From NCBI RefSeq assembly GCF_003946205.1, contig NZ_RHOS01000011.1, forward strand, positions 1-64,000: a stretch of DNA of 64,000 nt. Direction: 5' to 3'. Below, in pieces: positions 34,778 through 44,108 of the stretch; position 1 is the first letter of the stretch, and every line of letters starts with the position of its first letter. Both the position numbers and the translations under genes were made by a program. The notes beneath the pieces were generated by a model. That model was not told the DNA's origin, made no database searches, and saw only the letters and a list, made by a program, of their open reading frames with translations. Source of the stretch: Companilactobacillus keshanensis. Lineage in GTDB: Bacteria > Bacillota > Bacilli > Lactobacillales > Lactobacillaceae.

Positions 34778-34828
34778 AAAAAAGAGGTTATCCATCTATT
34801 GTTGTAATAGATGGATAACCTCTTTAAT
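34778..34828. terminator. Bidirectional terminator
   Basis: A perfect 19-bp stem (AAGAGGTTATCCATCTATT with its complement) with a 5-nt loop, flanked by A and T runs. It isolates the Fic gene from the capsid fragment upstream. Confidence 0.92.
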
Positions 34829-34887
34829 TTATTTGGTAGCATTGTCGAATGTCTTCCATAGTTGTCGGTTTGATATCCCCTTCAACG

Positions 34888-35625
34888 TCAAAATAGATAG
34901 TTAATTTGTTGCGCACCGGCAGTGGCGACAGCTCCATCAGTGTAATCATAATCGCTCATGAATCTGTTTGAGTCCCAGACCTCAACTAATTGAACACCAT
35001 CAATAGATGTAACACGTGATTCTAATGCTGTTAATCCAACATTTTGATTAGTAATTTGACGATTGAACTCTGATGAACGTTCCAAAGCATCCATTGTAGC
35101 TGATGACACGAATCCAGTAATGTTAGCGGGATTGTACTTCCTGATTGGTAAAATGGCTGACTTTAATGATGAATATGCATTATCTTTTGTGATTGTTTCA
35201 CTCAATTGATGTTTTGTTTCTGTTTCCTTTAACGCATCGAAATCAGCGGTATTCTTAACCATTGTTGAGAATCTATATGAATCCAATTCAGGTTGAACAT
35301 GTGTTGTGATGAATGAATTGGATATATTGGCCATTGCTAATTCCTGATTAGTTTCATCAACATCTTGATTATCAACGAAGAATTCAATATCACGATCTTG
35401 ACCCATTGTGTATGTGTCCTCATCGTCTGTTACTGAACCTTCATTGTATCCTTTAGTACGTGTGTGATCCTTTAACCCAGATGTTGTGATGTTACGTAGC
35501 TTGAATGATTTACCACCATTAAACCAGTTAACTTGGGGGATACCCAAAGTTGCTGTAACAAGCCCTTCTGTAATCTTTTGATCAAGTTGTTGACCATATT
35601 GTGTTGCGTAATTAAATGTAGCCAT
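34888..35625 (-). pseudogene. Phage major capsid protein, 3'-truncated
   Basis: This 245-residue reading frame resembles HK97-type capsid proteins that follow a GP20-like scaffold in Gram-positive phages: PQVNWFNGGKSFKLRNI, EFFVDNQDVDETNQELAMANI, YNPANITGFVSSATMDAL (read in parts). Typical relatives run to about 280-300 residues. Here the frame ends at QQINYLF, and the following 65 bp, with GEGDI-like coding remnants but no gene, lead into a terminator. This suggests loss of the 3' end in the decayed prophage. It has a good AAGGAGG ribosome site. Confidence 0.7.
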
Positions 35626-35629
35626 TTAT

Positions 35630-36202
35630 TTAGTCCTCCTTAATATTGTGTAGACCCAGCGCTTTAGCAAATGCATCATCGTTTGTAGGTGCTCCCGAAG
35701 GATTACCACCAGCGGTTGCGTTGATTGCTGACTTGTCTGGTTCGCCGGATTGAAACAAGTAATCATGATCTGTTTTTATATTGTCCACTTGCTCCTTTAA
35801 TCCCGTTAGTTCAGATTTATCAGCATCAAACTTAACTGTGTCAGTATCGATGAATGGCATTACTGCCTTTACATCCCTGACACCGGCATCCTTAAGGTAG
35901 TTTTCAACTGCGTTACCCTGCTTAACTTGTAGCAAGTCATTAGCAGCCTTCTGATCATTATCTTTAATAGTGGATTCAAGATTCTTGATAGTTTCTTGAA
36001 GATCATCACTATTGCCAACTTTTTCACCTAAATCCTTGATTTGAGTATCACGATCGGTTACTTGAGATTTTAAGCTGTCTCTTTCTTGCTCGGCCGTAGC
36101 AAGTTTAGAATTGACACCCTGGACATCTTTACCATATTCGGTCATGACCTTTTCAATTGATTCATCTGTTAAACCTAAGTCTTTTAAAAATTCTCTTTTC
36201 AT
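35630..36202 (-). CDS. Phage GP20-like scaffold protein
   Basis: This 190-residue, acidic, mostly coiled-coil protein (heptads across about 25-105: LATAEQERDSLKSQVTDRD, LQETIKNLESTIKDND) is followed by NAVENYLKDAGVRDVKAVMPFID, the conserved GP20 segment, and a Gly/Pro-rich tail. It would direct capsid assembly. I start at the ATG at 36202 with AAGGAG; the frame is open 39 nt further. It lies 4 nt before the capsid gene and looks intact. Confidence 0.85.
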   Translation of the reverse strand: MKREFLKDLGLTDESIEKVMTEYGKDVQGVNSKLATAEQERDSLKSQVTDRDTQIKDLGEKVGNSDDLQETIKNLESTIKDNDQKAANDLLQVKQGNAVENYLKDAGVRDVKAVMPFIDTDTVKFDADKSELTGLKEQVDNIKTDHDYLFQSGEPDKSAINATAGGNPSGAPTNDDAFAKALGLHNIKED

Positions 36203-36296
36203 GCGTAATCTCCTTTTACGTTTTTTTACGATGTACGACATCGCAGAATTGATTGCATAAAAAATAAGCAGTTTAATGACTTACTTAGGTCAATTA

Positions 36297-36476
36297 CTAT
36301 TTGTTCTTCTTTCTTTTATCATTAATAATTTTTCTTACTCCAGCGACAAATTTATCGTGATCTAATTCTTGCTCTTTTGTTGGATTACCCTTTTTGATTA
36401 CAGATAGATGATTTAATTCATCAGAATCTCCACGCCACCTTCTATCAGAGTATGGTTCACTATTTTTCTTTTTCAA
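36297..36476 (-). CDS. Small basic phage protein of unknown function
   Basis: A 59-residue product starting from a TTG at 36476 with GGAGG 9 nt upstream. It overlaps the minor-capsid gene by 17 nt in another frame. It contains SDRRWRGDSDELNHLSVIKKG and ends in a Lys-rich run (NDKRKKNK). No family is recognised. Its position between minor capsid and scaffold genes fits a small head-module gene. Confidence 0.5.
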   Translation of the reverse strand: MKKKNSEPYSDRRWRGDSDELNHLSVIKKGNPTKEQELDHDKFVAGVRKIINDKRKKNK

Positions 36477-37689
36477 ATTCTTCAACCTCCATGATTGGTA
36501 ATCCATTTTGGATATACTGTTTAAGAATCTTAAAAGAAGTTCCATTTTTGAATAAAACTTCCTTTTCATTATCATTGTATCCTTTAAGATCAACGGCATT
36601 AGAATATTTTCTTATGATAATTCTCAAATCATCATTGTCATCATATACTGACTTAGAAGTCGAAGAAAATCCCTTTTCAGTATAAACATCACCAATACTC
36701 TTGTCTGAAACGAATTCGCCCAATGACTCTCTATCAAAAAAATACGACCTGTAAAGTGGTTTATCTGATTTATATTTAGGAAGTTTGTTTAAAGCCGAAT
36801 TTAAATCATTAATTGTTTTCTGTTGCTCATCTGAAAGCTTTGTACCTCTACGTAATGCATCATTTATCTTATAAGAGTCTGATGAAACATATTTTAAAAT
36901 GGCGCCTTTTTCATCATGAGTTAATTCGGGTTTTACTGGTTGTATTCTCTCACGACTATAATTTTGTTTCAAGAATTCGTTATCTTTAATCAATTTTTTT
37001 ATTTCTGACGAATGGTGGTTATGTTTTGCTTTTAATTTACTAATATCGTCAGCCGTACCAATCTTTTTTGCCGCATTAAGTTGTTTTTTATCATTCTTAA
37101 TACGGCGTTCAAGTGCACGCTGTTTCTGCTGAATTTTACCTTTTTCAATAGCCTCATCAGTATCAGGATGAGTAAACGGGTTAGTTGAAACTCCTTCAAT
37201 ATAAGGGAACAACTCATGATGGCAATTAATGCCCTGAGTACCTCCAGCCTCCCCATATCCATGATTATAGATTGAATCATACTTTGGATTATATCTTGGA
37301 TCACTAGATGGAATCGTATTAACTACTAAACCTTGAATCGGTGCACAGGCAGGACGTGAGGCCGCATGACTACTCATCATAGCTAGAGTTACATCATATT
37401 TATCCATCACATTCATACGTGTTTTGTTGTATGTGTTATGTGCGGCAGTATTGATAACCATTCGGGTGTAACCTTCAAGCGACCAGTTGTGACCAGCCTT
37501 ATCAACTAGATTGGTCTTCATCCCCGCTTTGACCCATTTATTAACGTTATCGAATACGGCTTGTTCGTGGGTTTTAAGACCCACAATAGTTTCAATGGTA
37601 GATTTATTGATAATGTCTTGATATGTCCTAGTAGCACTATTCTGTCCGTAATTTCGACTAATCAGTGATTGATTAACAACGTTGTTCAT
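36460..37689 (-). pseudogene. Phage minor capsid protein 2, C-terminal part with ADP-ribosyltransferase domain
   Basis: This 409-residue frame continues the minor capsid protein broken at 37.68 kb. The first part (about 1-180: HEQAVFDNVNKWVKAGMKTN, GYTRMVINTAAHNTYNKTRMN, GTQGINCHHELFPYIEG, in parts) is the Phage_min_cap2 region. After a helical linker, residues about 270-405 form an R-S-E-type ADP-ribosyltransferase: LYRSYFFDR (Arg), GFSSTSK (STS) and NEKEVLF (ExE). Such fusions occur in phages of Firmicutes. Its ATG overlaps the end of the upstream fragment by 17 nt, pointing to a frameshift or a re-initiation site. Confidence 0.75.
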
Positions 37690-38077
37690 GCTGCCATATG
37701 TCTGGGCCCATCAGTCCGCCCAATAAAGCTGTGCTATCAACACTAATCTTTGAGCGTTGCATCATATTGGATAACTGAGAGTTCAAATCGTCTTCAATCT
37801 CGATTCCATTATCAACGATCAATTTCTTGATCATCGGTTCGGCTTGACCAGTTACTTCTGATAATAATTTAATAACGTCATCCGTCAGCATCCCCATCTT
37901 AGATAATTGTTCGGCTTGCCACATCAACACATTATCTTTATTGACATCCTTATAGTTTGAATCTTTTAAGTAGAAGATTATTCGATTAAATATCTGCTTT
38001 TCCAAATTGGAGTAAAGAGATGTGATATCATCAGCGCTATTTTGCATGTAGTTCTCATTAATCACCGTCACCACCAC
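37673..38077 (-). pseudogene. Phage minor capsid protein 2, N-terminal part
   Basis: A 134-residue frame with SLYSNLEKQIFNRIIFYL and NVLMWQAEQLSKMGMLTDDVIKLL (read in parts), the usual N-terminus of Phage_min_cap2. It ends abruptly at GPDIWQHEQRC where the next frame takes over, so the ancestral protein of about 535 residues is now split. The start is uncertain: GTG codons at 38077 and 38068 or the ATG at 38047. It overlaps the portal gene's 3' end, as is normal in phages. Confidence 0.7.
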
Positions 38078-39020
38078 CTAAGAGGGTGTTTTCATCCCCC
38101 GAAGTGGTATCTGTGGTAGGTTCTTGCTCTGATTTAATCTTCTCTAATTCATCTAATGCATCACTATCGGTCAACCCATAGTTTCGAGCTAAGAATGTCT
38201 GCTTAGATAATGCACCAGCAATTACATTTTTGAGATCCTCATCCATTTGTTTATCCTTATCAACAAACACACCATCATCATAGTGAATCTTGATTCCGAT
38301 ATTGTTTAAATCAAGATTGGAATCACTAAATTTAGGTGTTTGACCATTGAATAATTCTTTGGTCATCGCTAATTCAAGGATAGATACACATATGTTTTCG
38401 ATGAACTCAGATACATTAGTTAGCAGGCTCGATCGTGTCTGATATGTAAGACTGTTCTCAGATACAACTTCCGTAGCCGTCTTCATACCAGTGTTGGCGT
38501 CAAAACTAAATGAACCAGGCGACATCCCAACATCGGCTTCTAACTCCTTTAACCAGTAATTAATCGAATCTGTATATTGTTGAACCCTAATATCATGAGT
38601 TAAGTCAGTGATATTCATATCAGCTTCACCCATCAACTTAATAAACACGTCAGTGTCAGTATTAAAGGTTGGCTTGTGTGCTGTGTCATCAAACCTCATC
38701 ATTGATTCAGGCACTGCCACTGTTCTACGTCCATTCTTAACTTCCCACATAAACGAATCATGCGTCATGTTCAAGTTATCCAGAGTAGCATGACAGTTAT
38801 CAACGATACCAACACCTAATGGACTTTCAAGGTTAATATTGTTAGCTCCAGGCATTTTTAGGTAAACAAAAAGTGGTCTAACCATCTGATTACCAGATAA
38901 TTTAACCACTTCTTCTAAATCGGGATATATTGTATTTAATGGATAGCGTGTACCAACTTCGTGCTTACTATCACTTCTATATAATTCGTTAGTAATTTGA
39001 TACGAATCATCATCAATTTT
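38058..39020 (-). pseudogene. Phage portal protein, 5'-truncated
   Basis: The open frame runs about 320 codons from directly after the HIT stop codon to 38058, with no credible start (a GTG at 38909 is internal). It encodes the C-terminal two thirds of a SPP1/A118-type portal: ESPLGVGIVDNCHATLDNLNMTHDSF, FNTDTDVFIKLMGE, GMSPGSFSFD, GMKTATEVVSENSLTYQTRSS (in parts). Intact portals have about 450-500 residues. The deletion joins phage DNA in frame to the HIT gene's stop codon. Confidence 0.8.
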
Positions 39021-39377
39021 TTATTTACTAAGATCGTCGGGAAACTTGGTGAATACAATTTTCCCATCATGATATCGAGGGATCAAATGGATATGACAAT
39101 GCATGATTGCCTGACCACCTGCAGGGTTAACATTAACATCAATGTTATATCCATCTGGATGAAATTCATTGTCCAAATATTTTTTTGCTTCATTCAATAA
39201 ACTATACATGGCGACCATTTCCTCTTTGGGAACATCGAAGAAAGTTGGATGATGCCTTTTTGAAATTATCAAAGAATGCCCTTTTGTTACAGGGTGAATA
39301 TCGAATAGCATCCCTGCATATTCGTTCTCAATCACATAGTTTCTATTTTTTGGATCACAAAATATACAGTCTTTCAT
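39021..39377 (-). CDS. HIT-family nucleotide-binding hydrolase
   Basis: This 118-residue histidine triad protein shows CIFCDP near the N-terminus, which resembles a structural zinc or Cys pair, FDIHPVTKGHSLII and the catalytic triad HCHIHLIP with the central nucleophilic His. It probably hydrolyses nucleoside phosphoramidates or dinucleotide polyphosphates. Its stop codon is the exact right border of the prophage remnant, so its last residues (TKFPDDLSK) could be native or borrowed from the junction. Confidence 0.88.
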   Translation of the reverse strand: MKDCIFCDPKNRNYVIENEYAGMLFDIHPVTKGHSLIISKRHHPTFFDVPKEEMVAMYSLLNEAKKYLDNEFHPDGYNIDVNVNPAGGQAIMHCHIHLIPRYHDGKIVFTKFPDDLSK

Positions 39378-39527
39378 TATCTAATTCGCCTTCCCTAATA
39401 TAGTGGTATTTTAACATTCTTTATTAATGATCTAACTTTTTCTTCTATTATATGTGCTTATAATCTTCAGAATATATTAATGGACATAATTGATATTTAA
39501 GTGTATTGTTTATCTTAATGTTTTTAA

Positions 39528-39574
39528 TAAAAAAGCCGATAATCGAGTGCCAAACTCGAATTATCGGTTTTTAT
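39528..39574. terminator. Bidirectional terminator
   Basis: AAAAGCCGATAAT-CGAGT pairs with ACTCG-ATTATCGGTTTTT. It lies in the HIT-MFS intergenic region. Confidence 0.85.
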
Positions 39575-39608
39575 TCTGAATTTTAATAAATTATGAGGGA
39601 GGTAAAAT

Positions 39609-40796
39609 ATGGGGAAAAACAAAAGATCCATTTATATCTTAGTATTCAGTAACTTTTTAATCTGTTTAGGAATTGGTTTGGTAATACCTGTCACGCCATT
39701 TATCAAGAATGAGTTCCATTATACAACATCTGACATGGGAGTGATGACGTCATTATTCGCTTTTGCACAGTTTATCGCTTCACCGATCGTCGGAAAATTA
39801 TCCGATAGGGTTGGACGTAAACCAGTCATTGCCATAGGACTATTCATTTACATGATTTCAGAATTTATTTTTGCTATGGCAATATCACTGCCAATCTTTA
39901 ATTTATCAAGAATTATTGGTGGTATTTCTGCCGCTATGGTTATTCCAACTTCAATGGCTCTTGCTGCAGACTTAACTGATTTGAAGAATCGTGCCAAAGT
40001 TATCGGCTGGTTGTCGGCTGCTTTTAGTGGCGGTTTGATCCTTGGCCCTGGTCTTGGTGGTATGTTAGCCAATATTGACTACAAAACACCATTCTGGGTT
40101 GCCGGAGTTATGGGATTGATCAGTGCTATCTTTACTCAAGTATTCCTTAAAGAAGATAACAAAACACGCGAACTGGAAAAAGAGGAACAGCTTCGAGAAC
40201 AAAAAAAAGGTATCTCTTCAATTAGAGCTATCCTAACTGCTCCAATGGTAATGCTTTTCGCTATGATCTTAGTAGCATCTTTTGGACTACAAGGATTCGA
40301 AAGTATTTATAGTATCTACGTTAACCAAGTTTTTAACTTTGGACTAGGAACAATCGCTCTAGTTTTGACATTAAACGGGATCATTTCCCTTATTTTACAA
40401 GTGACTGCCTTCAATTGGATTATTGTTAAAATTGGTGAAATGAACTTGATCAGCTGGTGTTTTCTACTCAGTGCCATCTGTGTTTTCTGGATCACACAAG
40501 CTCATTCAAAAATCGAAGTTATCGTAGCTACATTGATCATCTTCTCCGCCTTTGATTTATTGAGACCTGCTATCACTACGCTTTTAACTAAGTCTAGTGA
40601 AAGTAACCAAGGTTTGATCAATGGTATGAACATGTCACTAACTAGTATCGGTAATATTATCGGACCTCTAATGTCTGGGGCATTGATGGACTGGAATACT
40701 CACTATCCATATATCGTTGCTGCTATTATTCTAGCAATTTCTTACCTATTCACATTAGTTGTTAAAAGATTTCCGATCATACCTAAAAAAGCATAA
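39609..40796 (+). CDS. MFS drug/proton antiporter-type transporter
   Basis: A 395-residue, 12-helix major facilitator. Motif A is intact between helices 2 and 3 (GKLSDRVGRKPV), and motif C (GLILGPGLGGML) in helix 5 marks drug/proton antiporters of the 12-helix group (NorA, TetA-like). An acidic-basic central loop (about 188-205) follows. The GGGAGG ribosome site is strong. It is a single gene with its own terminator and has no adjacent regulator. The substrate is unknown. Confidence 0.88.
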   Translation: MGKNKRSIYILVFSNFLICLGIGLVIPVTPFIKNEFHYTTSDMGVMTSLFAFAQFIASPIVGKLSDRVGRKPVIAIGLFIYMISEFIFAMAISLPIFNLSRIIGGISAAMVIPTSMALAADLTDLKNRAKVIGWLSAAFSGGLILGPGLGGMLANIDYKTPFWVAGVMGLISAIFTQVFLKEDNKTRELEKEEQLREQKKGISSIRAILTAPMVMLFAMILVASFGLQGFESIYSIYVNQVFNFGLGTIALVLTLNGIISLILQVTAFNWIIVKIGEMNLISWCFLLSAICVFWITQAHSKIEVIVATLIIFSAFDLLRPAITTLLTKSSESNQGLINGMNMSLTSIGNIIGPLMSGALMDWNTHYPYIVAAIILAISYLFTLVVKRFPIIPKKA

Positions 40797-40836
40797 CGAA
40801 GGTGTTTCCAAAAATGGAAACGCCTTTTTATTTTTC
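40797..40836 (+). terminator. Terminator of the MFS gene
   Basis: AAGGTGTTTCC and GGAAACGCCTT arms are followed by TTTATTTTTC, 2 nt past the stop. Confidence 0.85.
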
Positions 40837-40888
40837 AAAAATAACCCTATAATTAAGTACTTGAGAACATGCAAAAGGATCTGATTTA

Positions 40889-41869
40889 ATGAACACACTT
40901 ACTAAACACTTTTTAAAGGAAACCAGTCAAAAAAATATCATTCGTCAAAATGAGATCAAAAATCTGAATTCTGCTAAAAATTCACTTTGGATCAATGTTG
41001 GTATTTACATTGTGATAACAATAATAGAATATTGGCTATCAATCATTGGCAATTCACAAGCCTTACGAGCTGATGCATTTAACAATTTATCCGGTGTTAT
41101 TTCAACAGTTATTTTAATAATTGGATTATTTGAGGCTACTAATATTGACGATGATGATTTTGTCGGAAAACCTCTATCCAAAAAATATGGACGTAGTAAA
41201 AACACACTACAATTATCAAGATTCCGACTGGAAACTGTCTTCACGCTGATAACTAGTTTTGTTATCATCTTGATTGCTTTACAGATCATCGTTCAAGGTG
41301 GAGTTGGATTATTTCATTTAAAAGGAAAAACCAGCCCTAATCTGTTATCCGCCGCTGGTGCTGGGATGGCAACATTATTAATGATTATCGTCTGGTATCT
41401 GAACCATCACAATGGTAAAAAATTGCACAGTACATCCCTTTTAGCAGCCGCTAAAGATAGTTTTGGCGATGTCATTACCAGTTTGGGAACAATGGTCACC
41501 GTTTTATTATCTTATTCTTTAGGATTACCTTGGCTAGATAGTGTTGTCAGTATCGCCATCGGAATATTTATTCTCTGGTCTGGGCTGATGATCTTTCAGG
41601 AATGCACACTAAATCTTGCTGACTATGTTGACCCTACTCTGGAACATAGTATTAAAGAAGCTGTTTTAAAAATACCAGATGTTCATGATGTTTTAGAATT
41701 GCGCAGTCGTTACAACGGAAATATTTTTATCGTCGACATGTTTATTTTGATCGACCCTAATAAAACAACTATTGACATTTATGATCTCGATGAACAAATT
41801 GAAAATAAGCTACGAGAAAAATTTAATGTTTTTGATACCACTATTACTGTAGTACCTGATATTAAATAA
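40889..41869 (+). CDS. Cation diffusion facilitator family transporter
   Basis: A 326-residue metal/proton antiporter with six helices and a C-terminal cytosolic domain (about 245-326: LRSRYNGNIFIVDMFI). The helix 5 metal site DSFGD (DxxxD) is present. The helix 2 site reads ADAFNNLSG, so the second acidic or His position is Asn, which may alter metal preference (Mn, Fe or Zn). A cytosolic loop (DDDDFVGKPLSKKYG region) precedes helix 3. It is a single-gene unit with AAGGAT as ribosome site. Confidence 0.85.
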   Translation: MNTLTKHFLKETSQKNIIRQNEIKNLNSAKNSLWINVGIYIVITIIEYWLSIIGNSQALRADAFNNLSGVISTVILIIGLFEATNIDDDDFVGKPLSKKYGRSKNTLQLSRFRLETVFTLITSFVIILIALQIIVQGGVGLFHLKGKTSPNLLSAAGAGMATLLMIIVWYLNHHNGKKLHSTSLLAAAKDSFGDVITSLGTMVTVLLSYSLGLPWLDSVVSIAIGIFILWSGLMIFQECTLNLADYVDPTLEHSIKEAVLKIPDVHDVLELRSRYNGNIFIVDMFILIDPNKTTIDIYDLDEQIENKLREKFNVFDTTITVVPDIK

Positions 41870-41887
41870 TTTTATTTGTTAGAGGTA

Positions 41888-43018
41888 CTATCTATTTAAT
41901 GAAAAAGCCTTATAAGCAGTATATCCTGCCTGTTCTAATAATTGTGGTGTTAGTAGTATAGCCTGCTTCAATGACATTGGACCTGTTGTTGAAGATAAAA
42001 CTAAATCAATACCATTTTGATATACTTGCTCGATCCCTGAACCGACACTGCCAGCAACTGCAATTACTGGTAAATCAAATTTCTTAGCTAATTTTGCTAC
42101 TCCGATCGGTACCTTGCCCATAACAGACTGACCATCAATTTGGCCTTCACCGGTTATTACTAAATCAACATCTTTCATTCTCTGTTCAAGATGTATCAGT
42201 TTCATAATTTCTGTGATGCCGGACTTTACCGTCGCATTGCAAAAAGCCATTAGACCAAATCCCACTCCACCGGCGGCTCCTGCACCCGATTTTATTGAGA
42301 GATCTTTATTTAGAACTTGAAATGTTTTATCTGCTAGGTTTCTTAATCCTTTCTCTAAAGATACAACTTGATCTTTCGTGGCTCCTTTTTGAGGACCAAA
42401 AATTACAGTGGCCCCAGTCTTTCCTACTAAAGGATTACTGACATCAGATAAAGCTATGATGGTTGTATTCTTTAATCTAGGATCAATTTGAGAAATATCA
42501 ATTTTGGCTAAGTTTACTAAACTACCACCGCCAAATGACAGTTCATTTCTAAATTCATCTAAAAAATGTACACCCAATGCTTGAGCCATTCCGACCCCAC
42601 CGTCATTAGTTGCACTGCCACCTAAACCAACATAAATCTTCTTTGCATTCTGATCTAGAGCTTTTTTGATCAACTCACCAACCCCGTAGGTAGTGGTTTT
42701 ATCGGGGTTCAGTCGATCTTTTATCAAAGTTATCCCACTAGGTTCGGCGACTTCGATCACGGCTGTATGATTTTCGACCATTCCCCAGTTAGCTGAAACT
42801 GATTCTCCTAATGGACCGGTAACGGTAGTTTTAATGATTCGGCCATTTAAAGCATTAACAACGCTGTCGACAGTCCCCTCACCGCCATCAGCTATTCCAT
42901 ATTTATACACTTGTGCATTACTATCGGCTTTTTTAATGCCGACTTCCAGATAATTACTTATCTCAATTGAACTAGCACTGCCTTTAAATGAATCTGCTGC
43001 AATCAGTATTTTTGTCAT
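41888..43018 (-). CDS. Glycerate 2-kinase, GarK/GlxK type
   Basis: This 376-residue enzyme phosphorylates D-glycerate with ATP, feeding it into glycolysis. It begins KILIADSFKGSASSIEIS and shows GIADGGEGTVDSVV, YVGLGGSATNDGGVGMAQALG (in parts), GAAGGVGFGL and VITGEGQIDGQSVMGKVP, all conserved in glycerate kinase class I. The length is typical. It converges with the CDF gene and stands alone. The ribosome site is AGAAGG. Confidence 0.93.
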   Translation of the reverse strand: MTKILIAADSFKGSASSIEISNYLEVGIKKADSNAQVYKYGIADGGEGTVDSVVNALNGRIIKTTVTGPLGESVSANWGMVENHTAVIEVAEPSGITLIKDRLNPDKTTTYGVGELIKKALDQNAKKIYVGLGGSATNDGGVGMAQALGVHFLDEFRNELSFGGGSLVNLAKIDISQIDPRLKNTTIIALSDVSNPLVGKTGATVIFGPQKGATKDQVVSLEKGLRNLADKTFQVLNKDLSIKSGAGAAGGVGFGLMAFCNATVKSGITEIMKLIHLEQRMKDVDLVITGEGQIDGQSVMGKVPIGVAKLAKKFDLPVIAVAGSVGSGIEQVYQNGIDLVLSSTTGPMSLKQAILLTPQLLEQAGYTAYKAFSLNR

Positions 43019-43135
43019 GATATGCCTTCTAAAAATGTTTTAATACCAATCTAGCATAGTCAAAAATTTAAGTAAAACTGGCTTTATGATAAGCTATGCA
43101 TGGATATATTAATTACATTTTAAAGGAGGAACATC

Positions 43136-43981
43136 GTGAGACAAATTACGTTTAATCAACAAAATGCTTCTGCTATTGGATTAGGGACCTGGCGTATGGG
43201 CGAAGGAAACAACGCCAAAAATGAAGAAGAATTGAAAACAATTCAATATGGTCTTGATCATGGCATAACAGTGCTGGATACGGCTGAAATGTATGGTGAT
43301 GGAAAATCTGAAACACTAATTGGAAAAGCCATTCAAGGTTACAATCGTGATGACTTTCAATTGATCTCCAAATTTTATCCTAACCACGCTACTCCTGAAC
43401 TAATAAAAAGTAGTCTGGAAAATAGCCTCAAACGTCTTAAAACAGACTATTTAGATTTGTATCTATTACATTGGCGCGGTGCAACTCCGTTGGCCGAAAC
43501 CATTGCAGGTTTACAGGCTGTTCAAAAAGCTGGGTATATTAAAAATTGGGGTGTCTCAAACTTTGATATTGCTGATTTAAAAGAACTCGATAGCCTGGCT
43601 GGTGGTAATGAATGCCGCGTCAATGAAGATCTATATAACGTTGCCAGTCGTGGGATCGAATATTCGATTTTACCATGGCAAAAGGAGCACAAAATGTCAT
43701 TCATCGGCTACTCACCTTTTGGCTCAGATGGCGGAGATTTTCTAACTATCAAACCAATATTAATCGAAATGGCTAAACAAAAACATGTCACGGTCTATCA
43801 GCTATTATTGGCCTGGGTCTTGAGAAATCATAATATTCTCAGCATACCTAAGTCCAGCACTATCGAACATCTGAAAGATAATATGGCGGCCGTTGATATT
43901 AAATTTACTGCTGACGAATTAAAATTAATTGATTCTGAATATCCAAAACCAAATAAAAACACCCAACTTGAAGTTATTTAA
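43136..43981 (+). CDS. Aldo/keto reductase
   Basis: A 281-residue NADPH-dependent oxidoreductase with the (alpha/beta)8 fold. GLGTWRMGEG and DTAEMYGDGKSE carry the catalytic Asp and Tyr, LISKFYPN the Lys, and YLLHWRG the His. The C-terminal IPKSSTIEHLKDN is the NADP-binding signature. It starts with GTG behind a perfect AAAGGAGG. The substrate is unknown. Confidence 0.92.
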   Translation: MRQITFNQQNASAIGLGTWRMGEGNNAKNEEELKTIQYGLDHGITVLDTAEMYGDGKSETLIGKAIQGYNRDDFQLISKFYPNHATPELIKSSLENSLKRLKTDYLDLYLLHWRGATPLAETIAGLQAVQKAGYIKNWGVSNFDIADLKELDSLAGGNECRVNEDLYNVASRGIEYSILPWQKEHKMSFIGYSPFGSDGGDFLTIKPILIEMAKQKHVTVYQLLLAWVLRNHNILSIPKSSTIEHLKDNMAAVDIKFTADELKLIDSEYPKPNKNTQLEVI

Positions 43982-44010
43982 GTTATTTGCTATTCTTATT
44001 TGAAATCAAT

Positions 44011-44095
44011 ACCACCGCCGGGTGTATAGAAAAAGAGTACTCTTAACAATTCCATTAGGCCTAAGAAGGAATTGCTAGGGGTACTCTATTTTTTT
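44011..44095 (+). promoter_or_regulatory. Structured leader with terminator before the guanidinium-exporter-like gene; candidate riboswitch
   Basis: The leader first forms a small hairpin (CACC-GCCG-GGTG, 44013-44024). It then forms a long hairpin whose arms are AGAGTAC (44034) with GTACTCT (44081) and AATTCC (44048) with GGAATT (44068), ending in a T-run 4 nt before the ribosome site. The first loop (GCC) is complementary to GGC in the second loop, so a loop-loop contact could compete with the terminator. This is the logic of guanidine-IV riboswitches, and the gene downstream is a Gdx/SugE type. It may instead be only the terminator of the upstream gene. Confidence 0.5.
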
Positions 44096-44108
44096 GGAGG
44101 AAAATATT

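Larger units (their letters stand above)
33655..39020. mobile_element. Decayed prophage remnant integrated at the ssrA 3' end
   Basis: The segment from the tmRNA end to the HIT gene stop holds only head-module genes on the minus strand (portal, minor capsid/ART, a small gene, scaffold, capsid) plus a Fic-like gene. The portal gene lacks its 5' part, the capsid gene its 3' part, and the minor capsid gene is frameshifted. No integrase, repressor, terminase, tail or lysis genes remain. The right border falls exactly after the HIT stop codon. No direct repeat of the tmRNA end was found there, so the original attR is lost. Confidence 0.85.
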
